Shown: positions 44,752-51,954, counted from the first letter of the stretch. The stretch is 64,000 nt of DNA from Flavobacterium coralii (GCF_019891545.1 NZ_JAHDIU010000011.1:44296-108295), one strand, 5' to 3'. Program-made: numbers and translations. Notes: generated by a model not told the origin, from the sequence alone.

Positions 44752-46818
44752 ATGATTCTTACAGACATATTAAGAGATTCCAATTATAAATTAACGCAAT
44801 TTTCTGCCGAACAAATTTTAGCTTTAGAAAATTCCATTTTCCTGAAAGAGGTTCGGGGAGTGCAGATGCCATACGTTAAATGCAGAGTACGTAAAAAAGA
44901 TATAAGACTTACACCAGAGGAAGCTGTGAGGCAATTATATTTATCGGTCCTTACAGACGATTATGGTTATCCACTTGACAGGATGGAGCTAGAGTATGCA
45001 GTGAGTTTTGGACGTGAAAAGAAGCGAGCAGATATTGTAGTTTTTGACAAGCAAAATCCGACATCAATTTATATGATGGTAGAGCTTAAAAAACCAAAGC
45101 TAAAAGATGGTAAGGAACAACTTAAAAGTTATTGCAATGCTACTGGAGCACCAATAGGAATATGGAGTAACGGCGATAGTATATCTTACTATAATCGTAA
45201 AGACCCTAATTATTTTGAAGATATACCAAACATACCCAGGGCAACAGAGAAGCTTTCAGATGTACTTACTGAGCGTTGGACGATAGATGACCTTGTTAGA
45301 AAAGATAAGCTTGTTACAGAGCGTAAATCACTCAAGGATTTGATTCTTGAGATGGAGGATGAGGTTTTAGCTAACGCTGGTGTAGATGTATTCGAGGAAC
45401 TGTTTAAACTTATTTTCACTAAGCTTTTTGACGAAATGGAAAGCGGACGTAATAAGAGCCGTGCGTTAGAATTTAGGAATTACGGTGATACTGAAACAGA
45501 ATTGAAAGCAAAAATCCAATCAATATTTGACAGGGCAAAACAAAAGTGGGAAGGTGTATTTACAGATGATGCCAAGTTAATGCTGACACCTTCTCACTTG
45601 TCAGTGTGCGTATCATCATTGCAGGACGTCAAGTTATTTAATTCTAATCTAGATGTAGTTGATGAAGCTTTTGAATACCTCATTAATAAAAGTAGTAAGG
45701 GAGAAAAAGGACAATATTTTACACCCCGCTATGTAATTGATATGTGTGTTAAGATGCTTAACCCTCAACAGGAAGAAACAATAATTGATACTGCTGCGGG
45801 GAGTTGTGGTTTCCCAGTACACAGTATTTTTCATGTGTGGGAACAAATATTAAAAGAGAAAGGCCTGCCAAAGAGCCATTTATTCACCACCGAAGAAAAG
45901 CCAGCGGAGTGTATTGATTATGTTCAGAATAAGGTGTTTGCAATTGATTTTGACGAGAAAGCTGTGCGTGTGGCACGCACATTGAATTTGATTGCGGGTG
46001 ACGGCCAAACGAATGTTTTACACCTCAACACACTCGACTGGGAGCGATGGGATGAGAAAATAGAGGATGAAGAATGGCAAGATACATATTTCGAGGGATG
46101 GAAAAAATTAAAAAAGCTCAGAACGGAAAAAGATAGTAATAGGGATTTTAAGTTTGATGTACTTATGGCTAATCCACCGTTTGCTGGAGATATTAAAGAG
46201 AGTAGAATATTGGCTAAGTATGAGTTAGGAAAAAAACCAAACGGTAAATACCAGTCATCTGTAGGGCGAGATATTTTGTTTATAGAGCGAAATTTAGACT
46301 TTCTCACGCCCGGAGGGCGTATGGCAGTAGTTTTGCCGCAAGGAAGATTTAATAATAGCTCAGACAAAGCCATACGCGATTTTATTGCGGAGCATTGTAG
46401 AATATTGGCAGTAGTAGGATTACATGGCAACGTATTTAAGCCACATACAGGAACTAAAACAAGCGTACTTTTTGTACAAAAGTGGGATGAGACATTATGC
46501 CCGAAAGTAGAGGATTACCCAATATTCTTTGCTACTATGCAGGAGCCTAGTAAGGATAATAGTGGAGAAAAAATATTTGTTAAAAAGAGAGATTTTCCAA
46601 AATCCTCTCAAATAACTGAAGTAGTAGATGAGGTTGCAGAACCAGTAGACCACTATGATGAGATACCAAAAGATTTAGATGAATACTTACTGGACACACA
46701 CGGGCATCTTATCGTAAAACACGACTTATTTAATCACGATGGCTTAACGAAAGACGGAATTGCTGAGGCTTTTACAGAATTTGCTAAAAAAGAGAAATTG
46801 TCTTTTGTGGGAAAGTAG
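44752..46818 (+). CDS. Nuclease-methylase fusion: HsdR-N-type PD-(D/E)XK domain plus N6-adenine methylase (HsdM-like)
   Basis: 688-aa protein combining restriction and modification in one chain. Residues ~50-160 form an HsdR-N-type nuclease domain: D94 (KKRADIVVFD), the E-x-K pair E111-K113 (MMVELKKPK) and Q123. Residues ~190-300 resemble the HsdM N-terminal helical domain. Residues ~320-640 are the class I N6-adenine methylase: GQYFTPRYVIDMCVKML, SAM motif DTAAGSCGF, and catalytic NPPF in VLMANPPFAGD. There is no helicase/translocase domain and no separate hsdR nearby. The layout resembles BcgI-type type IIB enzymes more than type I. Target recognition comes from the HsdS encoded next. Confidence 0.85.
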   Translation: MILTDILRDSNYKLTQFSAEQILALENSIFLKEVRGVQMPYVKCRVRKKDIRLTPEEAVRQLYLSVLTDDYGYPLDRMELEYAVSFGREKKRADIVVFDKQNPTSIYMMVELKKPKLKDGKEQLKSYCNATGAPIGIWSNGDSISYYNRKDPNYFEDIPNIPRATEKLSDVLTERWTIDDLVRKDKLVTERKSLKDLILEMEDEVLANAGVDVFEELFKLIFTKLFDEMESGRNKSRALEFRNYGDTETELKAKIQSIFDRAKQKWEGVFTDDAKLMLTPSHLSVCVSSLQDVKLFNSNLDVVDEAFEYLINKSSKGEKGQYFTPRYVIDMCVKMLNPQQEETIIDTAAGSCGFPVHSIFHVWEQILKEKGLPKSHLFTTEEKPAECIDYVQNKVFAIDFDEKAVRVARTLNLIAGDGQTNVLHLNTLDWERWDEKIEDEEWQDTYFEGWKKLKKLRTEKDSNRDFKFDVLMANPPFAGDIKESRILAKYELGKKPNGKYQSSVGRDILFIERNLDFLTPGGRMAVVLPQGRFNNSSDKAIRDFIAEHCRILAVVGLHGNVFKPHTGTKTSVLFVQKWDETLCPKVEDYPIFFATMQEPSKDNSGEKIFVKKRDFPKSSQITEVVDEVAEPVDHYDEIPKDLDEYLLDTHGHLIVKHDLFNHDGLTKDGIAEAFTEFAKKEKLSFVGK

Positions 46819-46877
46819 AAAGCCCTTTTAATTTAGCAAAGTATACAACTTTATTAGAAGGGCTAGAAATACAAGAA

Positions 46878-48314
46878 GTGAAGCTAAGGGATATTTCCGT
46901 TAATAATAATATTTTCCGTTATGATGCCGAATACTTTAGAAAAGAGCCATTAGCTTTATTAAAAAAAATACGTTCATACAAATATTTTTACATTGACGAA
47001 GAATTTGATGTGTCCAAGTTGGCGGGATTCGAATATACAAAATATTTCACACCATTAAATATGTCGAGTGATGATGGTTATGTGGCTTTAACAAGTAAAA
47101 ATATTCAAAATGAAAGATTGTATTTAGATAGTTTTATCACAATTGATAAAAAAGTTTCTAATGCTAATCTTCTACGTTCAAAGCTTTTTAAATATGATGT
47201 TGTTTTGTCATATACAGGTGAATATAGAAGGGCTTTAACCTTGTTAAACAACGGATATCAATTAGGTCCCAATATATGTAGATTAAGACCTAGGAGAGAT
47301 GTTGAACTAGCATTCTATGTTTCTACGTTTTTTAATTCTGCTATAGGCCAGCAAATTTTAGATAGAGAAAAAACTCTTTCCGCACAGCCTACAGTAGCAA
47401 TGTCTCGTATACGAAGGATTCCTGTTCCAGAGCGTTCGAAAAAGTTTATGAAGCATTTAAAGCTCCTTATTGAGAAAGCTAACTCAACTATGGAAGATGC
47501 AAGTAGTAACTATAATAAATCTGAACTACTTTTTTTGAAAGAATTAGGTTTAATCGACTATAAACAAAACAATTATGCATACAATATCAAAAGTCTTAGC
47601 TCTAGCTTTGGGTCTACTGGTAGATTAGATGCAGAATATTACCAGAAAAAGTATGAGAATCTTATAAAAGCTTTAAAAGGAGTCGTCCACGATGAATTAG
47701 GTAATATAGTTGAAATTAAAAAATCTATAGAACCAGGTTCAGATTTTTATTCGGATGATGAAGGTGCTTTGCCATTCATGCGTGTTGCTGATTTTAATAG
47801 ATTAGGGCTTATAAATCCCAGCAAGCGACTATCAACTAACTTTGTTGTAGAAAACGAGGAGTTAATTTATGAATTAATGCCTAAGGCAGGGACAATATTA
47901 TTTTCTAAAGATGGCAGTGTAGGTACCGCATATTTACTAAGAGAAGATTTTAATGGTATCACGTCTAGTGCTATATTGCATCTTACTGTAAAAGACTCTG
48001 AGAAGGTTCTACCTGAATATTTAGCTTTAGCATTAAATTCTAAAGTGATTAAGATGCAGGCTGAGCGAGATGCTGGAGGGTCTATTATCTTGCACTGGCG
48101 AGTGAATGAAATTAAAAATGTTGTTGTACCTATAATAGACTACGAAAAGCAAAAAGAAATTGCAAGGTTGGTAGAAGAGAGCTTCAATTTAAAACAACAG
48201 AGTGAACAACTACTTGAAGTTGCTAAAAGAGCCGTTGAAATAGCTATCGAAGAAGATGAAGAAAAGGCACTAGAATATATAAACACAAATAATATTTACA
48301 CAGATGCCAACTAG
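46878..48314 (+). CDS. hsdS: HsdS-like specificity subunit
   Basis: 478 aa from the GTG at 46878. Two target-recognition domains in tandem (about residues 10-200 and 235-420), each followed by a helical spacer with the usual conserved region (ALPFMRVADFNRLG; AILHLTVKDSEKVLPEYLALALNSKVIKMQ; GSIILHWRVNEIKNVVVPI). It should recognise a bipartite site and guide the fusion enzyme. The frame is open upstream through 46797 and reads FNLAKYTTLLEGLEIQE, which looks like genuine HsdS N-terminus, but no ATG/GTG lies there, so the true start is uncertain. It overlaps the next gene by 11 bp. Confidence 0.85.
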   Translation: MKLRDISVNNNIFRYDAEYFRKEPLALLKKIRSYKYFYIDEEFDVSKLAGFEYTKYFTPLNMSSDDGYVALTSKNIQNERLYLDSFITIDKKVSNANLLRSKLFKYDVVLSYTGEYRRALTLLNNGYQLGPNICRLRPRRDVELAFYVSTFFNSAIGQQILDREKTLSAQPTVAMSRIRRIPVPERSKKFMKHLKLLIEKANSTMEDASSNYNKSELLFLKELGLIDYKQNNYAYNIKSLSSSFGSTGRLDAEYYQKKYENLIKALKGVVHDELGNIVEIKKSIEPGSDFYSDDEGALPFMRVADFNRLGLINPSKRLSTNFVVENEELIYELMPKAGTILFSKDGSVGTAYLLREDFNGITSSAILHLTVKDSEKVLPEYLALALNSKVIKMQAERDAGGSIILHWRVNEIKNVVVPIIDYEKQKEIARLVEESFNLKQQSEQLLEVAKRAVEIAIEEDEEKALEYINTNNIYTDAN

Positions 48315-49137
48315 TACTGAAAACATCAGAAGATGGATTGAGCAATCCGACATTGATTATATTACGAATTTCATCAAGGCATGGATTCCATTTAACGCCT
48401 GGTATAACGCAAGCTATCCAACTCTAGATTCTGACAGGAAGAAAATTAACAAAATTAAAAAAGACTCTAATCCTGTAAGAAATGCTATAAATTCTTATAT
48501 GGAGTCCGACTCTCAGGAGGGGCTTGAGTTTAGGAGTTATTTATCGTCATTACATTTCAATCTTCAGAACAGTCATTTAGAAAATAGCGAGGGGGTTATA
48601 TCTTTTAATTCAATCATAAAAGAGAAAAATCCAAAAAACTTAATCGATAATGAAATTATAGGTCATAATAAATATTATTTAAGGAGGGTAGATGCTGGTC
48701 CACTAGGGGAAATTTCAGAAATACAAATTTTTCTTAAACGAAAGAATGATAATACTACTATTTTTAGTTATCGCCATGACACCTATGATTTAAATCATCT
48801 GCAAGCTCAACAGGCTTATATTGCTTTAAGTTATCCGCGAAAGGAGCAGCTTAGATTATATTTTAAACAGCTGGAGCCGATAATAGTAACCGATTTGGTG
48901 CAATATACATTAATTGAAAGCCCTAAAAATTACTATAAATGCGATTCATATAATTTTATAAGAGACATAAATAACACAAATTGTTATGCTATATTTGTGT
49001 GTAAGGGTTTAATTGAAACTTTATACCAATTAAGAAATATTCTCTTTCACGGCGAATTAATTCCTAATGTTGCCACGCAAAAAGTTTATAAAGAAGCTTA
49101 TGCACTTTTAAAGCTAATTTTAGATAAAATTAGATAG
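48304..49137 (+). CDS. HEPN-like protein encoded in the restriction-modification operon
   Basis: 277-aa cytoplasmic protein. Near the C-terminus it has an R-x4-H motif with the common RN start (R244 NILF H249 in YQLRNILFHGEL), flanked by helices, as in HEPN RNases. The N-terminal ~40 residues (RRWIEQSDIDYITNFIKAWIPFNAWY) are aromatic-rich and conserved-looking; the middle is helical and strand mixed. Its start overlaps the hsdS end by 11 bp, so it is translationally coupled and surely part of the system. RNase activity is inferred from the motif; it might act as a second-line suicide effector. Confidence 0.7.
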   Translation: MPTSTENIRRWIEQSDIDYITNFIKAWIPFNAWYNASYPTLDSDRKKINKIKKDSNPVRNAINSYMESDSQEGLEFRSYLSSLHFNLQNSHLENSEGVISFNSIIKEKNPKNLIDNEIIGHNKYYLRRVDAGPLGEISEIQIFLKRKNDNTTIFSYRHDTYDLNHLQAQQAYIALSYPRKEQLRLYFKQLEPIIVTDLVQYTLIESPKNYYKCDSYNFIRDINNTNCYAIFVCKGLIETLYQLRNILFHGELIPNVATQKVYKEAYALLKLILDKIR

Positions 49138-49524
49138 TTTATATGTACCAGGGGCGCTTATGTTAGCACGTTACGGTACTTAATTTTTTTACTCCTCCAC
49201 TAGGTTTTTTAGTCCTCATTCCCCCGTAATATTTGACATTAAACATATTTGCGGTCTGGTATCCTCGCTTTCAGGTGTGGTCCGGCGGAGCCGGTCACAC
49301 CTCACATAGATATAAGCGTAAATTTTCCCAAAATTTCACAGTTCTTTATTTTACTGTAACATTTTGACACACTTCTCTGAGTGCTTAAAAAAATAAAATC
49401 AGCTAAATGTACCGCAGAAGCTACACTTTATAATTTTTTAGACTATTTAATTAGTAGATGCTTGATTGAAACCCTTGTATGGGGTTCTTGTATCTAGATA
49501 ACAAGAGTACTAATATAAATAGTT
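49138..49524. other. Non-coding region before rep: candidate replication/transfer origin
   Basis: 387 bp with no gene. It holds a GC-rich hairpin in AT-rich surroundings (49273-49302): AGGTGTG/CACACCT then CCGGC/GCCGG stems, a GGA loop and a small internal bulge. Nearer the rep gene are a short AACCC/GGGTT repeat (49470-49486) and an imperfect palindrome CTTGT-ATCTAGAT-ACAAG (49487-49505). No T-run follows the main hairpin, so it is not a simple terminator. Position right before an HUH Rep gene suggests a double-strand origin with the nick site. Confidence 0.45.
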
Positions 49525-50169
49525 ATGAAGTATGAGAAGATGAATAAGTTTATTAAGACAACTGGAAAAAGTAGAACTACTATATATAGATTCTATGAGA
49601 AGAACCCTGAACTCAAAGAAGAAACAAAATTAAAGGGTAATAGGCGATATATACCCGAGGGCCATGCCAAGTATTTTGACAGTGAGAAGATGTTTGATGA
49701 GTACAAGACACTGGAACAACAAAATAAGAGTATGAGAAATTTGCTTGAGTGTTTAGCTGATAAAGATAGCTTTCCATCATTATTTTGGCATATGGACTGG
49801 AGCTTCTTTTATACTATCGCTTATAAAACCGAGCGTAATAAAAAAAGCTGTTTTAAAGTAATGACAGCAATGTATGAACATCTTCTGAATAAATTTGGTG
49901 AAGAGACGGGGTTAAGATTATTCTTCACAACTGAACAATTTACAAACCGCAAAGGATGTCATAGTCACTTTGTTATTCATGTTGATAACAAGAAACTCAA
50001 AGAGGCTATTGTAAATGAGATAGCGGTTTTCTTTGAATATGATAGAGTTGAGGTTAAGATTTATGATAGAAACCAGGCGGGAGTGTATTATATAGCTAAA
50101 GATGGTTTGCAGGGTGAAGATTGGGATTTTAGAAAAGATATAAGAAGGGAGGTTAGAGTTGAGAATTAA
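49525..50169 (+). CDS. rep: HUH-type rolling-circle replication initiator (Rep) with N-terminal HTH
   Basis: 214-aa protein. Residues ~5-60 form a helix-turn-helix (FIKTTGKSRTTIYRFYEKNP ... GNRRYIPEGHA). The remainder is a compact HUH endonuclease: the metal-binding HxH is in GCHSHFVIHVDN (about residue 152), and the catalytic tyrosine motif fits UxxYUxxK in AGVYYIAKDG (about residue 190). It should nick one strand at its origin and hold the 5' end covalently, driving rolling-circle replication or strand transfer of the excised circle. Alternatives (a transposase or mobilization relaxase) are less likely because of the single-Tyr YxxK motif. Confidence 0.75.
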   Translation: MKYEKMNKFIKTTGKSRTTIYRFYEKNPELKEETKLKGNRRYIPEGHAKYFDSEKMFDEYKTLEQQNKSMRNLLECLADKDSFPSLFWHMDWSFFYTIAYKTERNKKSCFKVMTAMYEHLLNKFGEETGLRLFFTTEQFTNRKGCHSHFVIHVDNKKLKEAIVNEIAVFFEYDRVEVKIYDRNQAGVYYIAKDGLQGEDWDFRKDIRREVRVEN

Positions 50170-50287
50170 GGTTACGAGGCAACAATTCCAAATACTGTTA
50201 GATAATATGTGGATTTTAAAGAAGAAGAGGCTTGCGCTCCAAATGAGAGGTGAAACAGCAAAGAAGATTTTTAGTAAAGATAAATGA
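50159..50287 (+). CDS. Small basic protein downstream of rep
   Basis: 42-aa reading frame from TTG at 50159, overlapping the rep stop codon. A strong GGAGG ribosome-binding site lies eight bases upstream, unusual for this phylum. The product is rich in Lys/Arg/Gln (IKVTRQQFQ ... WILKKKRLALQMRGETAKKIF), consistent with a small nucleic-acid-binding or accessory protein. Short and unrecognised, so the call is tentative. Confidence 0.4.
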   Translation: MRIKVTRQQFQILLDNMWILKKKRLALQMRGETAKKIFSKDK

Positions 50288-50301
50288 AGCTAGCCTTATA
50301 G

Positions 50302-50550
50302 TTAAACATCCTTATCGCTATACTTAATATCTTTCAAAAGTTCCTCAGCGGTAACATCTAATGCATTTGCTATTCGTAAGAGAAGATTAATGGTGATACC
50401 CTGTTCGTTTCTGAATAGACGTCTTATAGTTGATTCTCTACAATGTGAAGCTCTTGCAAATGCAGATTTATTGCCATCGAATTTGACTTTGAATAGATTG
50501 TAAATTCTTTGATTTAATTGCTGCTCTAATTGGTCCAATTCCTTCTGCAT
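50302..50550 (-). CDS. XRE-family repressor of the element
   Basis: 82-aa DNA-binding protein. The helix-turn-helix is KSAFARASHCRESTIRRLFRNEQGITINLLLRIANALDVTAEEL split over residues 28-70, typical of the Cro/C1 type. Divergent from the SHOCT-protein gene, with a perfect 16-bp palindrome (50595-50610) between them. By position it is the likely regulator of the right-hand genes of the element. Confidence 0.85.
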   Translation of the reverse strand: MQKELDQLEQQLNQRIYNLFKVKFDGNKSAFARASHCRESTIRRLFRNEQGITINLLLRIANALDVTAEELLKDIKYSDKDV

Positions 50551-50594
50551 TTAACAAAGTAAGTGCACACAGCAAATAAATTTATTTACGAAAC

Positions 50595-50624
50595 TCGCCT
50601 TATAAGGCGAAATGTTTATATTTG
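50595..50624. promoter_or_regulatory. Palindromic operator and -7 box between the divergent repressor and SHOCT genes
   Basis: TCGCCTTATAAGGCGA at 50595-50610 is a perfect 16-bp palindrome. TATATTTG (-7 box for the rightward gene) follows at 50617-50624, so a protein on the palindrome would cover the promoter spacer. The likely binder is the XRE protein encoded 45 bp to the left. Confidence 0.6.
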
Positions 50625-50647
50625 CTCATTAACTTAAGCATGTCATT

Positions 50648-51250
50648 ATGAATAAAAAGGTTATTAGTTTTATATCGGGAGATATTGAGATTAGTGAGGA
50701 CAGAATACTATTTCGCTCAATAGAAAAGAATGCACAACAGCAAATAAGTATTGAACGCTATAATATGGGAGGTGTAAATATTGAAGAGTTTAGCTATCTA
50801 TCAATACGGCCGACACAAATAAGCCTGAGGATGCTACTTTTGGGAATAATCATAGCGATAATAGCAATGGTTATTAGTGTTGAACCTCTCTCGTTTTTAG
50901 GTGTAGTAATGATAATATTTGGGATTGTAATGTTTAATGTAGGGCTTTGGGTAGATGGCTTTTTAGGCACTAAAATAGCATATAATGTTTATTCTTATTT
51001 GTTTGCTTCAAAAGGCTATAAAGTTAGTATTCAAAATAATTCTGGCGGAGGACATATTGAATTTTACATTGCTCTAAATCAATTGAAAGAGGCTGAGCAA
51101 CTTGATACTTTCAGGCTTAAGGAAAAGCCGGAAACGGCTTTTCCTTCAAATGGGCTGAATGATTTAGAGAAAATATCAGAGTTATTTAAAAGGGGAATCT
51201 TAACAGAAGAAGAGTTTATCCAAAAGAAAAAGCAGCTCTTGAATATATAG
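50648..51250 (+). CDS. Membrane protein with SHOCT domain
   Basis: 200-aa protein. Two transmembrane segments lie at about residues 62-80 and 83-105 (LLLGIIIAIIAMVISVEPL; GVVMIIFGIVMFNVGLWV). The C-terminal ~30 residues are a SHOCT domain (LEKISELFKRGILTEEEFIQKKKQLL), a short helical hairpin common on membrane and phage-associated proteins. Function unknown; by location it is element cargo or a maintenance gene controlled from the palindromic operator. Confidence 0.75.
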   Translation: MNKKVISFISGDIEISEDRILFRSIEKNAQQQISIERYNMGGVNIEEFSYLSIRPTQISLRMLLLGIIIAIIAMVISVEPLSFLGVVMIIFGIVMFNVGLWVDGFLGTKIAYNVYSYLFASKGYKVSIQNNSGGGHIEFYIALNQLKEAEQLDTFRLKEKPETAFPSNGLNDLEKISELFKRGILTEEEFIQKKKQLLNI

Positions 51251-51254
51251 CTTC

Positions 51255-51285
51255 TTGTCACTAAGGCTTATATTGTGTATATTTG
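51255..51285 (+). promoter_or_regulatory. Promoter of the excisionase-like gene
   Basis: TTG (51255-51257), 20-bp spacer, TATATTTG (51278-51285). It leaves a leader of about 90 nt that contains a CGCACT/AGTGCG inverted repeat (51336-51362). Confidence 0.6.
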
Positions 51286-51379
51286 CTTTAATCTGATACT
51301 CGGTAAAGATTTATCTTTCAAGGTAACGTTGCCTTCGCACTGGGGTTAGTTTCAGAGAGTGCGGTAATACAAAAAGTTA

Positions 51380-51544
51380 ATGCATTATGTTAATAGCCGT
51401 GAGGCAATGCAGATACTTGGTATTAAAAGCAAAACTACATTATTGAAGTATGAGGCTTTAGGTTTTATAAAACCTATAAGAGTTTTTAATACTAACAGAA
51501 AGCGGTACCATGTGAAACAACTGGAAAAACTTCTTAAGGGGTAG
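51380..51544 (+). CDS. xis: Excisionase-like helix-turn-helix protein
   Basis: 54-aa protein starting at the ATG of a TAATGCATTATG context. The sequence is a winged helix-turn-helix of the excisionase/MerR group: YVNSREAMQILGIKSKTTLL then KYEALGFIKPIRVFNTNRKR and YHVKQLEKLLKG. It is shorter than the usual 60-aa cut-off. Its place, 59 bp from the right arm repeat and 130 bp from attR, fits a recombination directionality factor that assists the integrase in excision. Symbol by inference. Confidence 0.7.
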   Translation: MHYVNSREAMQILGIKSKTTLLKYEALGFIKPIRVFNTNRKRYHVKQLEKLLKG

Positions 51545-51602
51545 TTTCGATAAAAAAGGATAGCGATTAGGTTATCCTTTTTTATTAGGTAACGATTTTT
51601 TC

Positions 51603-51623
51603 TGCTGTATTTTCTGCCGTAAA
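51603..51623. repeat. Right arm-type repeat
   Basis: Same orientation as 41891-41911 with two mismatches in 21 bp (TGCTGTA then TGCCGTA units 12 bp apart). Candidate binding site for the integrase arm domain or excisionase. Confidence 0.65.
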
Positions 51624-51627
51624 TAAA

Positions 51628-51662
51628 AACCCCTTAAATATCTTATTGACATTCAAGGGGTT
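51628..51662 (-). terminator. Element-borne terminator for the tRNA
   Basis: AACCCCTT/AAGGGGTT stem with a 19-base loop; T-rich on the minus strand. It is the first hairpin downstream of the tRNA and lies inside the element, replacing the original terminator now at 41712-41738. Confidence 0.6.
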
Positions 51663-51674
51663 AATTTAAAACTA

Positions 51675-51686
51675 GTGGTCCCACCT
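51675..51686. repeat. attR: right 12-bp direct repeat within the tRNA 3' end
   Basis: GTGGTCCCACCT, covering the acceptor-stem 3' strand and discriminator base of the minus-strand tRNA. Identical to 41744-41755. Confidence 0.8.
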
Positions 51687-51749
51687 GGGCTCGAACCAGG
51701 GACCACCTGATTATGAGTCAGGTGCTCTAACCAACTGAGCTATAGGACC
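51676..51749 (-). tRNA. tRNA with CAT anticodon (elongator Met or Ile2)
   Basis: 74-nt cloverleaf, no encoded CCA. Acceptor GGTCCTA/TGGGACC with one wobble, D-arm TAGCTCAGTTGGTTAGAGC, anticodon arm CTGACTCATAATCAG, T-arm GGTTCGAGCC. CAT decodes Met, or Ile (AUA) when the first base is lysidine-modified; sequence alone does not settle which. The element's right 12-bp repeat is its 3' end, so the tRNA stays intact after integration. Confidence 0.92.
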
Positions 51750-51954
51750 GCTTTTGAGGTTGCAATATTACTACTAATTTTCTTTTACTGCAAATAATTC
51801 TACAGGATAATTTACTGTTAAAATAAAAATGTTTTTAAGTGCTTGATAAGCAGTATGTTTTCAGTAATAGTTGTTGTAAAATGCATTATGTACTTAATTT
51901 CTCTTTAAGTTTTATTTAATATACCTATAAGATAATTAAAACATATAAAAGCCT

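Larger units (their letters stand above)
41744..51686. mobile_element. Integrative element (~9.94 kb) at the 3' end of a CAU tRNA gene
   Basis: Bounded by the direct repeat GTGGTCCCACCT (41744-41755 and 51675-51686). The right copy forms the 3' end of the minus-strand tRNA. Contents in order: tyrosine recombinase, HEPN protein and small membrane protein (minus), nuclease-methylase fusion, HsdS and HEPN-like protein (plus), a ~390-bp non-coding region with a GC-rich hairpin, HUH Rep protein, 42-aa ORF, XRE repressor (minus), SHOCT membrane protein, excisionase-like HTH. No relaxase, coupling protein or type IV secretion gene is seen. It is AT-rich relative to the backbone. It looks like a mobilizable or rolling-circle-replicating integrative element with defence cargo. 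Confidence 0.85.

Noticed and set aside
44752-46818. Call as an ordinary type I HsdM with an hsdR elsewhere
   Set aside because: The N-terminal nuclease motif (D94, E111-x-K113) is fused in the same chain and no helicase gene is in the element, so a plain HsdM label would hide the fusion.
49273-49302. GC-rich hairpin considered as the terminator of the restriction-modification operon
   Set aside because: No T-run on either strand and 136 bp past the stop codon; an origin-like role before rep fits better, though it remains unproven.
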